64,000 nt of DNA from Dugong dugon (GCA_030035585.1 CM057462.1:118291234-118355233), one strand, 5' to 3'. Counted from the stretch's first letter, positions 1-11,900 are shown. Program-made: numbers and translations. The notes: a model not told the origin generated them from the sequence alone.

Positions 1-876
1 AAATAACTTTAAAAGTGTGCACTCTTTTTAAAAGTACATGTGAAACATCTTTCTTTTGATTAAAATACTAGTGCCCAAATAAGACACTGGATTTGAAAAA
101 CCCATTGAGGTTGTAATCTATACGGGAGACCGAAAGACCACATCTTTCTCCCTCAGAGGAACTGCTGGATTCCAACCTCCTTTTAGCAGCCAAGCGCTTA
201 ACCACTGCGCATTCACATGCGCAAAAAAAATGTAGTTAGGGAGAAAACCCTTGATTTCCACACGAAAAAGGTAACTAACTCCCTTTGTTGCCCACCCCCC
301 TCCCCACCGAGGGGGGGGGCGGGAAGGAGTATGTGAAATCCTACCTGACTAAAAAAATTTTTTAGTCATGATAGCTTTGGTTTGGCTTGGTGTGTGTGCG
401 TTTTATGCGTGGCAGAGTGGAAGGGGAAAAAGGTATAATCAGTAAAATGACAGTTTATGAAGCTGATAAAGTCTACCTTGGATCAAATTCAAATTCACAA
501 ACTCCACAAAAGTCTACGGATTTGCCTAGAGCTACAAAGAACAAAAACCAAGGCAGCACCATCCTCTCTAAAACTACTAAAAGTGTGGCGAACTTAACCT
601 TCACGCACTTCTGTGCTGACAAGTAGGCACATCTGTTCTTACAGAAATAATTTTTAAAAAATTCCTCATGCCACTCTCCTTTTAAAAAAGCAAAATGAGT
701 GAATGCATTATACTAAGTAACCTCGAAATCGCTTTAAGCTGCCACTTACATGACACTTACTTTGGCACGTTCACGCACCTGTCTGCAAAAACATTCCTAT
801 TCTTCGTTAAGGCAGAAGCCTAGTTGGTAAACATGAAAGCTCTCAGTGTTAGCATTTTGATTGCCAAGTACTCTAC
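1..876 (-). other. SYDE2: SYDE2 intron 1 (5' portion)
   Basis: Sequence downstream of the exon 1 donor on the minus strand. It is AT-rich and has no coding signal apart from chance ORFs. It contains a SINE fragment at about 109-211 and a G/C homopolymer patch near 293-320. The intron continues out of the window to the left. Confidence 0.7.
109..211 (-). repeat. AfroSINE fragment
   Basis: The antisense SINE head is recognisable: TTAGCAGCCAAGCGCTTAAC followed by CACTGCGC, preceded by the CACATCTTTCTCCCTC internal segment. The 3' tail is missing. It lies in SYDE2 intron 1. Confidence 0.75.
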
Positions 877-2179
877 CTGTCAGGGTAATTCTTTGGTCTG
901 TAGGCACCGCGAGGGCTTGGCTTTCATGCAGTTTCAAAGTGCCCAGATTTGGGGAGGCTGTCTGCGCTCCGGTGACTTTGGGGGGTGTCCCATGGGCGCG
1001 ACCTTTCATTCCCAGGGACAGAAGGCGTCCTTTGTACATCCACTTCTGCAGCTTTTTGACTGTCACCGCGGGCGGCTTGAGGAAGGGGGGCCCCTCCTGG
1101 ACGTCTCCTTTGCCGCTACGTATCACAGAGGACCCCGCGGGATCCCTGAAAGTGCTCCGCGAGGAGCGACCTGGGTCCTCGGACTGGGGAAGCAGGAAGC
1201 TGGCTGGGGCCGCGGCCGGGGAGCTACCCCGGTTCCAGCCGTCCATTCCACCTCCACGTGGCGGGGGAGCGTCCCGGTCCCCGCGTGTCCCGCACCTGAT
1301 CCAGCTGTCGCTCGGCCACCGCTGGAAGGGAGGCGGCTTGACACCCACCGGGAGGCTCTCGAGGCTTCTGCTGCAGGACAGCTGCATCCGAGGAGTCCGC
1401 AGGCAGCCTCCCCCCGACTCCCTCGGAGGCGACCGGGGCGGGGACACCTGCTGCCGAGAGCGGTCGCCGCCTCCCCGCTCCCAGTCTCGGCGGTCCGCAG
1501 CGCCGCTGGGGGAAGGCGGCTGGCCCGAAGCCCAGGCTCCTGAAGGGCAGCAGCGATCTGCCAAGCCCCCGCTGCCCTGCCGCGCGCCCGAGTCAGGGGG
1601 CAGGTCGTGCATGGCCTGGATCAGCAGATAATAGGCCTCTCGCAACTGGGTCCGCAGCCTGCCCGTCTCCAGACGGCCACCCTCCGCCCCCGGGGAGGAG
1701 CCCGCCGCGGGGGAAGGCGGGGGCCGCCACTTCGCCTCCGCCCCCTCAGCCTGGGATGTGGGCTGCGAGCCGCCGGGCAGGTTTTCGTAATAGTCTGCGG
1801 CGTACTCGTCGTCCTCCTCTCCTCTGCCCTCGGGGCCCCGCGGAGCGTGCAGAAAGGAGGCACCGGTGAGCCCGCTGCCCGGGGGGTCGGCCTCCTTCCC
1901 GCCGCATGGTCGAGGCCCCAGCGCCCTCGACTGCTCCGGGCGCCCTCCCAGAACCCGCGCCTCGAGCCCCCACGGCGGAGGTGACTGCGGGCATTGCCCC
2001 AGGCTCTGCCGAGGTCCTCCCGCGTGCTCGCGTGCAGGGACGGCCGGAGCACTCCCGGAGTCCCCCGAGGCGGCCGCCACAGTCGCTACAGCGGCCGCCC
2101 GGAGCCCGAGACCCCCGGCGCCGCGGAGACCCCGTCTCCCCCGGAGCCTGGACAACGTCCTCCTCAGAGGATCGGCCAT
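877..2179 (-). CDS. SYDE2: SYDE2 coding exon 1 (N-terminal part of synapse defective Rho GTPase homolog 2)
   Basis: The ATG at 2179 has G at -3 and G at +4. The frame stays open for 434 codons to a donor at 875-876 (CAG|GTAGAG on the minus strand); read through, the same frame stops at 797. The product starts [17 protein letters not shown] and is basic, then rich in Pro, Gly and Ser, so mostly disordered. It has an acidic Tyr patch ([14 protein letters not shown], about residue 121) and a likely helix, [17 protein letters not shown], near residue 180. SYDE family proteins are Rho GTPase-activating proteins with a C2 and a RhoGAP domain; those lie in later exons below position 1, so this is only the N-terminal third. 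The identification rests on my recollection of the SYDE2 N-terminus and on strong synteny: same strand as C1orf52 and about 49 kb from it, as in human. The exon is much richer in GC than its flanks. The exact donor is inferred. Confidence 0.85.
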
Positions 2180-2510
2180 TCCCTCCGCCTCAGCAACCAG
2201 GCTTGCCCCCGCCTCGGGGAGAGGTCTGAGCTCCGCTCCAGAGAATGCCGCGCTCGCGGAGGCGGCGGCTGCTCCCCATGACCGGCGCTGGCCCTCGCGG
2301 GCTCCTCACATACTTGGCATAACTGTGCCGCTGGAAGGGGTGGGGGAGGGCGGCGGCGCCGCAGCGCGCATGCCCCGGACCTCCGGGCCGCGACGGGGCG
2401 CGCGGGCGGCGGAGCCACGTTCCTGCAGTGGGCGCGCGGCGCGGGGCGAAGCGGAGGGCGCGGGAACGGAGCCGGGTTGAGGGTGAGGTAAAGCAGACCA
2501 AGGAAGCAAC
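1000..2510. promoter_or_regulatory. SYDE2: CpG island with SYDE2 exon 1, 5' UTR and promoter
   Basis: The stretch is dense in CG dinucleotides and very GC-rich, against AT-rich flanks on both sides. The 2180-2510 part lies upstream of the SYDE2 ATG and should hold the 5' UTR and promoter. No TATA box is visible at a sensible distance, as is usual for CpG-island promoters. The start site cannot be fixed from sequence alone. Confidence 0.75.
2366..2373. promoter_or_regulatory. Possible NRF1 site upstream of SYDE2
   Basis: GCGCATGC, the core of the NRF1 palindrome, sits about 190 bp upstream of the SYDE2 ATG within the CpG island. NRF1 motifs are common in CpG-island promoters. Occupancy is an inference. 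Confidence 0.35.
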
Positions 2511-2754
2511 GGCTAGCGCTCAGTGCGGGGGGGTGCAGTAGGAGTTATGGAAGGATGAAAGAACAAGCGGGAGGGTGAGTCTGGGACGACTGGCGACTGC
2601 AAGGTTTTGGTTAGGGAGCCGCAGAAAGGGAAAGTCCTCCTGACCGTCACCCCATCACCATTAGCATCCGCCATCGTCACCATTGCCTGAGGCTTGTCTA
2701 AGATGGCAAGTCTTAAGTCTGAGAGAAAACAGATTGTTTTGAAGAACAAAGTAT

Positions 2755-2981
2755 AAGTGTATCTCATTTAGTGCAATGTGTTCTAGAAAAGTTCCGAATC
2801 ATTTTAATTGCACGAGGAGTTAGCTGAATCCTTTTGTCAAGAAAATCATCGGGATAATTTGGAAAAGGATAGCGAGAAAGGTTGCACGACTTGAATTTGT
2901 CACTGGATTGCACATGTAGAAATTGTTGAAATGGTGTATCTTTTGCTGTGTATTTTTTCACCAAAAAAAAAAAAAAAAAAA
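2755..2981 (+). repeat. Retroposed L1-3'-UTR-like fragment with poly(A)
   Basis: Read on the minus strand, this segment resembles the stretch at 63270-63340 (AAAGATACACC, TTTCTACAT, CAGTGACA). It ends on the plus strand in a run of about 19 A at 2963-2981. An old insertion just upstream of the SYDE2 promoter; family assignment is approximate. Confidence 0.5.
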
Positions 2982-3669
2982 GAGGGAAAGAAAAAAATCA
3001 CCAACGGGTGTCTCTCTAAGTCTGTTTTTGTTTTTTCAGTTAATGCATTCTAGCACAAAATTATCACATTAACCAAAACTTGTAAGCTGGAGCTGCAAAT
3101 AGAGTGGCGCCACCACCCTGCCTAAACACTACCATATTAAAAACCTAGTTTTGCAGCTTTCAAATATTTAAAAAAAAAAAACAACAGTTAACATTTCATT
3201 TCAATTAAAACAGTGAGTTGAGAGCAATTAGATTGAAATTGAGAGACAGTGCTATTTGGAAATTCCAACTCTCTCCCACAAACACTAAATCCCATGTTCT
3301 GTGTATCAGTTCTAAGCTAAAGTACCTCTTGTAGTCACAGATCAACTGAAATCAGTGATTGATAAGAATCAGTGTTGCCATCACCCCTGACTTCAGATTT
3401 ACACATTTTAGTCTTTATATATTAGAAGGGACTTTTGTCTGAGTTGCTTGTGAATGCACTTCTAAACCTGTACAGTATCTGCACATATTTGTTGAATAAG
3501 TGAATGCTTGCATAATTGAATAAAATAGCCTAACTTATTTCCAGCTATCTTTTCCTATGTAAATTTATTTTGCACCAGTCAGAGGCCCCAGTCTTTAAAT
3601 GTGCTTTGGTTTATACCTTTATTAGTACTTAATCTCTACATCCTGAAGTAATTTTGCCTTCATCTCTAT
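2982..3669. other. Intergenic, no recognisable feature
   Basis: AT-rich sequence with short A runs. I see no gene, RNA gene or clear repeat family here. Confidence 0.5.
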
Positions 3670-3985
3670 TTGCAGAAATCTTATTCATCCTTTAAGACTC
3701 TGCTCAACTGTCTTCTCCTTCATGAAGTTGTCTCTGATCTTCCAGATGGATGTAATTTTTCATTCTTCCAAACTCCAGTGGTACTTTATTCATACCCATT
3801 TGTAGTATATTTATTGTTTTTTGTTTTATACAATTTGTATGCATGCCCTGTCTCCTTTATAAGAAAAATCATAAACTCCATAGAGGCAGAGACTATTTAT
3901 AAGTCACCTTTCCACTCTCCACAGAACCAGTATAGCATCCTACATACTGTACTAATGAATAAATATTTGTTGAATTCATATCAGT
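3670..3985 (+). repeat. L2 LINE 3' end
   Basis: It carries the typical order of L2 3' ends: CTTTAAGACTCTGCTCAA, then a pyrimidine-rich coding remnant, then CATAGAGGCAGAGACTAT, and a close in AATGAATAAATATTTGTTGA. The ORF across it is a LINE remnant, not a gene. Confidence 0.75.
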
Positions 3986-5780
3986 TTTAATTAAGAGGAA
4001 ACAAATGGCTTTAATTTCTAGTCTATTGCCTAACTCTCCACTAGACCATACTGTATTAGTGTTATCTTAGAATCAGTTTCAGTGATGAATAAGAAACAGT
4101 TTAATAATCAATTCTCATCTCTGAAAAGTACTGCTATGAAATTTTACACTATAATTTATATGCGTTTCTACTTCTAAATATTTTCATTCCCTGGACCTAG
4201 AACTATTTAATGAAGATTCGAGGCATAAATTTCCATCCCAGTGAACTATTCCCACAGGAAATGACTGATAGTAAAACTGCCAGTAATGGTTGTCTATAAG
4301 CACAGTTCGATCTCTATCTCAGAAATTGTTTCCATTCCAACTCTCAGTTGCAAAATCTTTTTACTTTTTGTAGTTAACATATTCGTTGTTAAGGAAACTA
4401 TAAATTGTTCTCGAATGTGTGTGTGTATGTGTGTAAAGAGTATAACCTTGAAGGTCTAGGTTGAACTTTATCCTTAGTTCAGCTTGTTGAGTTCAAGAGT
4501 TATAAGACATGTTTGTTGTTGTTCTTTTTAGGTGCCATGAGTTGGTTCCAGCTCATAAGACACATTAGCTAATATAAAAAACTATGCATTGTTCTAGACT
4601 CTACTCAGAGCTAAGTGTGATGCAGCACAGCACAACTGAACTTAATACTACTTTAAAGATGAGAATGTGCTATCACATGAATTCACAATTTTAACAGTAT
4701 TTGGGGTCATCACAGAAATTAATAAGGCAGTCATGGCTATATGACACTACTTAATGACCTTAAATATATAAATCCCAGAATGTAAATCCCACTTTTCTGT
4801 ATGTGTATTACACTTCAATAAAAAGTTTGTAAAAATGTAATTCTATGACACTGCCCACGGAACTTAAATTATACATATGATTAACACAGTGACAAGATAT
4901 GAACATAAGCTATACTTTGTAAAATCCTTTTTGTGTATTAACAGTTTATACCCTGTACCCCTACTTTTCTTAATTTTCATATCTTTCAAATCTATAGATA
5001 CCCATGTAAATTAGGGGGTAGGGATACATTTTCCAGTGTTTATACATTTTTCTCAGCGACTTGGAAATCATTTGGATGCCCCATGAATTAACAACTATGA
5101 AATTGTGTTAGCACTGTCACAAAAGATGAAACAACTGTGGGATAATAGGGCTCTAGTAAGGCAGGGGGCCAAACTAGGAATGGGATAGTACTGAGTCAGT
5201 CTGGGAAGAGGGAAAAAAGAAAAGAGATTAGAGTAGGTTGAGGCACAGGGCTAAGGTTAACAATAATGACATAGAAACGTCTAGGTATATTATGGTTATT
5301 TTCTAGTCAATTTAGAGTGCATTTATGTCTCACTGGTGCTTAGTCTTCCATCATACCCTTAGTGGAACCAAAGACAAGTTTAACTCTGGCATTTGCCCAG
5401 TTCCCTCTCCCTGAACTGCCTTACAGGATCCTTTGGTGTAGACCTGCCTGGTCTCAAATGCAGCTCCATCAGTGTTGAGAAAGAAGGACTTAGCTCCATC
5501 AGTGTTGAGAAAGAAGGACTTCAGCCTAGGACTGACTGCACTACCACTGCCCTGAAAATCAATGATGCCATGTTCTCAATACAGCAATTTTTACTGTTTT
5601 AAATTAACAATACCTGGCAATTTGCAACATTCCCCACCTCATCCCTACCCCCACCAAAGTAATGAAAAAGAGACTTTTGCTAAATGTGTATTTTCTAATG
5701 CTTTAGAAATGTGTAACATTTTAGAATATTCACTGATACTTCAGATTCTTTTGTTACATATTCAGATATGTAGAGTAACT
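3986..5780. other. Intergenic with small repeat pieces
   Basis: Mostly unassigned AT-rich DNA. It holds a SINE tail near 4509-4560 (antisense, TTAGGTGCCATGAGTTGGTT), a probable L1 3' end ending in CAATAAAAAG near 4820, and a 30-bp tandem duplication listed separately. Confidence 0.5.
5462..5521. repeat. Exact 30-bp tandem duplication
   Basis: Two perfect head-to-tail copies, 5462-5491 and 5492-5521, each beginning AGCTCCATCAGTGTTGAG and ending AAGGACTT. With no mismatch between copies, this looks like a recent duplication or a slippage event. Confidence 0.9.
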
Positions 5781-5965
5781 TGCAGGAACCCTGGTGGTGC
5801 AATGGTTAAGCGCTCGGCTGCTGACCAAAAGATCAGTTCTCCGTGAGAGAAAAGACCTGACCATCTCCTCGCATAAAGATTACGGCCTTGGAAACCCTAT
5901 GGGACAGTTCTACTCTGTCCTATAGGGTCAGTATGAGTCCGACTGGACAGCAACGGGGTTTTTTT
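5781..5965 (+). repeat. AfroSINE, long variant
   Basis: tRNA-like head GGAACCCTGGTGGTGCAATG, internal CATAAAGATTACGGCCTTGG, and tail CTATAGGGTCAGTATGAGTC then GACAGCAACGGGGT with a T run. Full-length or nearly so. Confidence 0.85.
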
Positions 5966-6539
5966 GTGTGTGTTTTTTTAGAGCAACTTGCTCAAGGTCC
6001 CCATACGTAAAGGGGAATTCAAACCCCATCTGTCTGATTCCAAAGCTGCTACACCCCTGTGACATTTCCTTGAATAGAAAAAGAGAGTAGACAGTTGCGA
6101 ACACTTTTACTGGCATGCACCTTTGTTTTTTATATATTACTTAGCTGATCACCTTTCAAAAAAGAGTTTAATATTTTATTAACTTTTGTGAAATGCTGCT
6201 GAACAATGGAAAGCTGCTTGTTGAACATTTGAATGCTTCTCAGTACAGTCCTCTTCAAGAGTGTTAACACTAAATCCTATAGGGTATTCCCATTTAACCA
6301 TAAATCTATCCATATTAAACCACAATGTGAAACTGCATCCTGTAAACATCCTACTGTTTAAAAGTAGGACAAGCTACAATTAAGTAAAGGCAAAATTTAG
6401 GCATCCCTTAAAACCACAGGAGATCTCAGATAAGCCCCTTTCAAAAGTAATAGATAAGAAGTAAAGCCTGCCTTGCAAGACTTGTGCCTCATGGTAGCCA
6501 AAGAGTTAATTAAGGGAAGTTGCTCTGCTTCAAAGTTCA
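5966..6539. other. Intergenic, no recognisable feature
   Basis: AT-rich DNA with only short ORFs. Nothing assignable by eye. Confidence 0.4.
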
Positions 6540-7275
6540 CAGTCTAATAAATAAAGGAGAATGGATAGAATATCACCATTTTACACTCTAATGAAATAAC
6601 GGATCTAATAATGAATGTAGGCAAAAATCATCAGTAACTGCTAACATCACAAAGAGAGACAACCTAACATTATGTGACCACTGATCAAGTACACAACACT
6701 ACCTATGAGATATTCCTTCCAAAAATCAAACCTGAGTCTGATCAGCCTCAAGATCTGACTATCAATTTAACAGGAATTACAGACAACAGAGAAACATGTT
6801 AAATAACACCACAGGGACGCAATCAGCCTGGTCTAAACCCTGGGAAACTACAGAACAAAGAACCCAGTTTCTTCAGCATATTAACCAATTACAATGTATG
6901 GATTTTATTTGGATCCTGATTTGAATAAACATCTGTGAAAAAATAATAATAATTATGAGCCCATCAGGGAGGGTTGAACGCTGACTAATATTTGATGATA
7001 ATAAGGAATTATTGTAACTTTAGGGGTAATTTCTTTAAAAACAGTTCTTTATATTTTAGAGATAATACTGAAATATTTATTGATAAAATGATATGCAGTC
7101 AAGGATTTGTTTCAAAATAATCAAGAAGGAAGGCAATAAGGGTATAGAAGAACAAAGACCGGCTATACGTTGGTAATTGTTGAAACTGGGTGATAGGTAT
7201 GTGGGGGGTCATTATACCAGCCTTTCCACTTCTGTACATGTTTGAAGTTTCCATAATACATTTTTTTAAAACAGG
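6540..7275 (+). repeat. Old L1 3' region
   Basis: Ends in the pattern GGGTGATAGGTATGTGGGGG ... TCATTATACCAG ... ATGTTTGAAGTTTCCATAAT, typical of the 3' UTR of old mammalian L1 subfamilies. Diverged, with no intact ORF. Confidence 0.6.
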
Positions 7276-7754
7276 AATCAGACTTTTAAAATAAATCTTG
7301 GCAACTATTTGGAGCAACACAACTTTGAGGGCAGCTGAATGGTTTTCACTGGAAGGATGGTGAGAAAATATTGAAATCTAGGTCCAAGAACTACAATTAC
7401 AATTCAGACCTGAAGTGGTATAATGGACAGGATTTGAAATCAGAACTAGTTCAAATCGACTTCATCAGTCATACACCAACTAATCACTGATCTTGGAAGT
7501 GAGCTTTGTCTTATTTTTGCCAATTCCAGACCCTTATTCCTCTCTCCTAAAAATAACCTGGCAATAAACCATAACCTCTACTGCATCTGCTTTTTGTAAT
7601 CACCTAGCAACTTCCCCTTCGTTCATTCTAGCATCTGCCTTACTATTTCTTCCTCTCCACCATTTTTCTTGTCATCACTCTTGGTGATTTCATTATTACA
7701 AAAAGGATCCATTCAATACCGAGGCCAATTGTTTTCTTCAACTTCTCTTCTCCA
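7276..7754 (+). other. Intergenic with MIR-like piece
   Basis: A MIR-like core is visible near 7404-7500 (ATGGACAGGATTTGAAATCA). The rest is pyrimidine-rich and unassigned, and may belong with the interrupted element around 7926-9040. Confidence 0.4.
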
Positions 7755-7925
7755 GGAGCCTTGGTGGCACAGTGGTTAAGAGCTTGGCTGCTAACTAAAA
7801 GGTGACCAGTTCAAATCCACCAGCTGCCCCTTGGAAGCCCTATGGGGCAGTTTTGCTCTGTCCTACAGGGTCACTATAATCCTATAGGGTCGACTATGAG
7901 TTGGAATCGACAAGTTTGGTTTCTT
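7755..7925 (+). repeat. AfroSINE
   Basis: Head GGAGCCTTGGTGGCACAGTG, B-box region GTTCAAATCCACCAG, tail GTCGACTATGAGTTGGAATC ending in a TTTGGTTTC tract. Part of the tail (CCTATAGGGTC) is duplicated. Confidence 0.85.
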
Positions 7926-8232
7926 GGGTCCCTTCTCTAATAACGTAGTTCACCCACCTCCGCCACCTAATCTCAGAGTATAGGTCGCCATAACCAATAA
8001 CTGCATCCCACTCTGCAATTTTCACTTCCTATTTTCAAGCTCACTCCCTCTTGGCACCTAGACTCAAACAATACTCCAGTCTCTCACCCATCATGAGTCT
8101 TTTCTTCCCGGATTTCCCAGTTTAAATGCCACAGTCCTCATTATTATAATCACTCCCTTGCATGTGTACATCCCCAACTCTCTTGTCCCTGTCTCCCATT
8201 GTCCTACTCCCTTGGCAAAACCCCAACCCTTA
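7926..8232. other. Unassigned, left part of an interrupted old element
   Basis: Pyrimidine-rich sequence that seems to continue after the solo LTR at 8729-9040 in similar composition. Possibly an old LINE interior; I could not name it. Confidence 0.35.
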
Positions 8233-8728
8233 TATCATGGATTGAATTGTGTCCCCCAAAAATGTGTGTATCAGTTTGGCTGGGCCATGATTCCTGTATC
8301 ATGTGATTGTCCATTTTGTCATCTGATGAGATTTTCCTATGTTTTGTAAATCCTATCACTATGATGTTAATGAGATGTTAGCAGCAGTTATATTGATGAA
8401 ATATGCAAGATTAGATTATGTCTTAAGCCAATCTCTTTTGAGATATAAAAGAGAGAAGTGAGCAGAGAGACCTCATACCACGAAGAAAGCAGTGCTGGGA
8501 GTAAAGCACATCCTTTGGACCCAGGTTCCTGCGCGGAGAAGCTCTGAGACCAGAAGATTGATGACAAGGACCTTCCTCCAGAACTGACAGAGAGAAAAAG
8601 GCTTCCTCTGGAGCTTGCATCCTGAATTCAGACTTCTAGCCTACCAGACTGTGAAAGAATAAACTTCCGTTTGTTGAAGCCATCCATTTGTGGTATTTCT
8701 GGTATAGCAGCACTAGATAACTAAGACA
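8233..8728 (+). repeat. Solo LTR, family A, with 5-bp target duplication
   Basis: Begins TATCATGGATTGAATTGTGT and ends in AGCAGCACTAGATAACTAAG then ACA, flanked by CCTTA (8228-8232) and CCTTG (8729-8733). The 5-bp duplication fits ERVL or MaLR-type integration. Relatives in this window lie at 18300, 26914, 35283 and 37656. The ORFs inside it are not genes. Confidence 0.8.
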
Positions 8729-9049
8729 CCTTGTTAAAAGGAATTCTCCCACATATTTTGCATTGGCACTTTGATAGATGGAGAAAAACACATCCCAAAC
8801 CTCAAGTGGTCCCTTAGCACTGTCAGGCAACTACACTAGTCCATTCGCTCTCTTACCTTTCCTCTGAATTTTCTGATACCACCATTCATTGGTCACTTTC
8901 AGTTATCACTTTTCTCCCTATTACATGGAGGAGAAAACTTTCTCATCCTTTCACCGCCAAGTTTACCAACCAGCATTATCTGTGCTCTGATACTCTCCCT
9001 TGCTCCCTCTTATAATAGCTGCCCCTGCACCTAAATTAGTAGCTTCCAG
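8729..9049. other. Unassigned, right part of an interrupted old element
   Basis: Continues the pyrimidine-rich composition of 7926-8232 after the LTR. No feature recognised beyond that. Confidence 0.35.
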
Positions 9050-9245
9050 GGAGTGTCGAGGGGAGTTACCTAGAGGGAATGGTTAGTGATTGTTAAAGGG
9101 TATGAGGTTTCTTGATGGAGTGATGAAAATGTTCTGGAATTAGATGGTGGTGGTGGTTACACAACCTCATATACAAGAAACCGCTGAATTGTACACTTTA
9201 AAATTGTGGGTTTTATGGTATGTGAGTTAGAGTTAAAAGAAAGGA
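9050..9245 (+). repeat. L1 3' UTR end
   Basis: Shows GATGAAAATGTTCTGGAATT, GGTGGTTACACAAC and GCTGAATTGTACACTTTAAA, the hallmark order of L1 3' UTR ends. Confidence 0.75.
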
Positions 9246-9682
9246 AGAGGTAACAATGTAATGCACCAGCACCCCAGCACCATTGCTGGCAGTGTCCATC
9301 CTCCTGCTAGTTCCCTTTCCCCATAAGGTACAATGAGGATTCACCTGGAGAACCATTTTCCTGCCCTTCTATCTTTAGTTATACTCCCTAATATTCATGG
9401 GAACCATCAAGAGAGAATTGGAGATGCAATAAGAATAGCTTGAAAGCTGTTTCATTGTGCAATCGCTGTCAGAAATGCTTTCATGTTTCAAGAGTCTTCA
9501 ATTCTACGTATTCAAAAATAAATGCAATGGCTTCTTAATTAAGGTTTACTTTTCTTTATCAATTACTAAATGAATTCAAATCTAGACTTACAAAGCAACG
9601 ATACTTTTCTTGCCTCAACTTCTCACTACCACCAATGGGGGAAAAAAAATTTTTTTCAGCATCTAGAAGTAACAACCTCCTG
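9246..9682. other. Intergenic, no recognisable feature
   Basis: Unassigned sequence between an L1 tail and a SINE. No coding or RNA signal seen. Confidence 0.4.
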
Positions 9683-9843
9683 AAGGAGCCCTGGTGGCAC
9701 AGTGGTTAAGAGCTCAGGCTGCTAACCAAAAGGTTGGCAGTTGGAATCCACCAGCCGCTCCTTGGAAACCCTTTGGAGCAGTTCTATTTTGTCCTGGAGG
9801 GTCACTATGAGTCGGAATCTACTTGAAGGCAATGGGTTTTTCA
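9683..9843 (+). repeat. AfroSINE
   Basis: Head GGAGCCCTGGTGGCACAGTG, body GCTGCTAACCAAAAGGTTGG, tail TCACTATGAGTCGGAATCTA then GGCAATGGGTTTTT. Confidence 0.9.
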
Positions 9844-11459
9844 TTCCCTGCTGGAAATCCATGATTCTTTCATGTAAACAAAACCAGAAAGTATTGCTTA
9901 CACTCATAAGCAAGAGACTACTGAGAAAAAGCATAATTATACTAAAAGAGGTAAATAAGTAAACACATCTTTAGCATTTTGTATTCCTTTACTGAAGGAT
10001 TTTCTCTAAACTACAGGGTATGGAGCTCTGGATTATCTAACATTTTGGAATAGCAGGGAACCAATTTAAGGGAAAAATATAAACCAAAAACCACCTAATA
10101 ATTTCTTTCCTCATAAAAATCATCTTCTGATTATTCAATTATATATAAAGTGTGAACTGTGGGTAAGCACTTATTAACCATTTCAGGCAATCTAGAAGGA
10201 ACCAGACTCTTACTGTACAAAATCAGCTGTTTTTCTACCAATCTCATTTTCATAAGAGTACATATAACTGTTAATCACTCTGTGGTCTTACTATAGAAAA
10301 ATCTCAATCTTATTTCAGTTGCTATTTTAACTTGTGGTGCATGTATGCAATTATGGCACACACAAGAAAGTGGAACATAGTATGTGTAAGGCCAGAAATG
10401 TCCATTCAGTGTAGGAATGGTAGATGCCAAGAAACACATTTCAAGCGGGTTCTTTCATAACAGAAGAGATTTAAAAGTAACATATTTTCAAAGGGTTATA
10501 GATAAGGAAATGGACACAGTAAAAGGTTTTGTGTTTCTGCATACCTGGGTTTTGATAAATCACAGAAAAGTTAGGGCAATTTCTTTACTCTGAAGAGTTC
10601 TGCCTCCAGTTATTAATCACATGACAAGGCAGCAATCCCCAAAGACATCTTTTCCTGCTTCCTATTAGATGACACTTTCCTTGAAGATTGGCATCATGTC
10701 TTATTCTTTGAATCCATAGGGCCCAGCATTGCATATCTTTACTTATCTTTTGAAGTCTGAATGCCAGTCTCAAATCTCATTCCTGTTCACAAAGTACACC
10801 TTCTTACCATTTTACTAAATGTCTTGTCCAGAAGTTAATGAAGTTCTTTCATCAAATACTGAATCCAAGATGGAGAATAGGACCCTCTATTTTGTCATTA
10901 GGGTAGACAAAATCATCACCTCTATTGATTCGTTTATGATAAAACATGAAGGCAGATCTTCTTAGATGGGCCTAGAAAGGTTGAGAGTCTACAAACATCA
11001 GCAATATTGTGATGGTCAATGGAGTGACCAGTGACCCTATGAAAATTCATTAATTGCTCTGAGAGAAACTAATGAAGAGCTTCATGCAAAGACAACTTGA
11101 TCTCAAACAACCGGGCTCCAAACTCAGTGCCTACTGAGGCCAGACAGGTCATGTAAACGAGTGTACCAGTCCAGGTATGGCAACCAGATGCTATGTTCAC
11201 CTGTTCAAAGGGAACAACTACTTTCTTAGCTCAAGGAAAAAGGAAATGCAAAGAACCACTCTGCAGGGCAGTGGATTTCTCTCTACATATGGCCTTCCTG
11301 GCCTTGAGTTTGTAGTTCTGCCAAGATGATTTGCTAGCCCTCAATCTTACAAAGGGATTGGACAGTTTACTATGAAATAAGGTGTCTAAAACCCTTACAG
11401 GAATTGGTTAGTTACTGTGCAAAGTAGGTGACTGTGGACTACCTAGGGGATTGGTTAGT
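9844..11459. other. Intergenic, mostly unique
   Basis: No repeat is obvious by eye apart from an L2-like patch near 10660-10740. Only short, unconserved-looking ORFs. The 11100-11459 part may already belong to the LTR-like element that follows. Confidence 0.4.
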
Positions 11460-11900
11460 TCTTGGGCTTTCTGGGGGTGGGAGTGGGGGTCATGCCTTGA
11501 AATTGACTAGGAGCTTGCTATATAAGCAGCTTACCCAATAGAGGTTTTGAGAGACGTGAAGAGAGAGTGAAGAAGGAGCTGTAACATTGAAGATGGCAAG
11601 AAACAGTGTGAAACGGTGAAAAGCGGCCAAGAAGCAGCAGGGCCCGGTGGCAGTAGGCCCGAGCGAAGAGCCCAGTGACAGTAGGAGCTGAGAGCTGATT
11701 GGCAAATTGTATTCTGTCTCTTGAGTTGTTCTTGCCACTTCCAAGTTGACACTGATCCTGAATTGTAATCTGTTATTTCCCTAGTAAACCTCCTAATCTT
11801 CAGTACGGTCTGTGAGTTCTATGTGACCATGAATTATTGAGCCCAGCAGAGAAGTAGAGAGTGCCATGGGAGGGACAGTGGTGTCAGAATTGGTAAAAAG
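11460..11900 (+). repeat. Probable ERV LTR with TATA-like box
   Basis: A TATA-like box (GCTATATAAGCAGC, about 11518) lies upstream of a segment ending in GACAGTGGTGTCAGAATTGG, which resembles the primer-binding region just after ERVL-type LTRs. The start of the element is unclear. No retroviral gene is intact here. Confidence 0.5.

Noticed and set aside
824-2480. Long plus-strand ORFs (up to 256 codons) opposite SYDE2 exon 1
   Set aside because: They are shadows of the GC-rich minus-strand coding exon and the CpG island; composition alone explains the lack of stops. No domain is visible.
2164-2509. Minus-strand ORFs overlapping the SYDE2 5' UTR as upstream ORFs
   Set aside because: Start sites are unknown, so it is unclear whether these are transcribed. 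They are GC-driven and lack recognisable features.
11490-11752. Two overlapping minus-strand ORFs of 73-84 codons as a small gene
   Set aside because: They lie in an LTR-like segment, and their overlap in different frames suggests chance.
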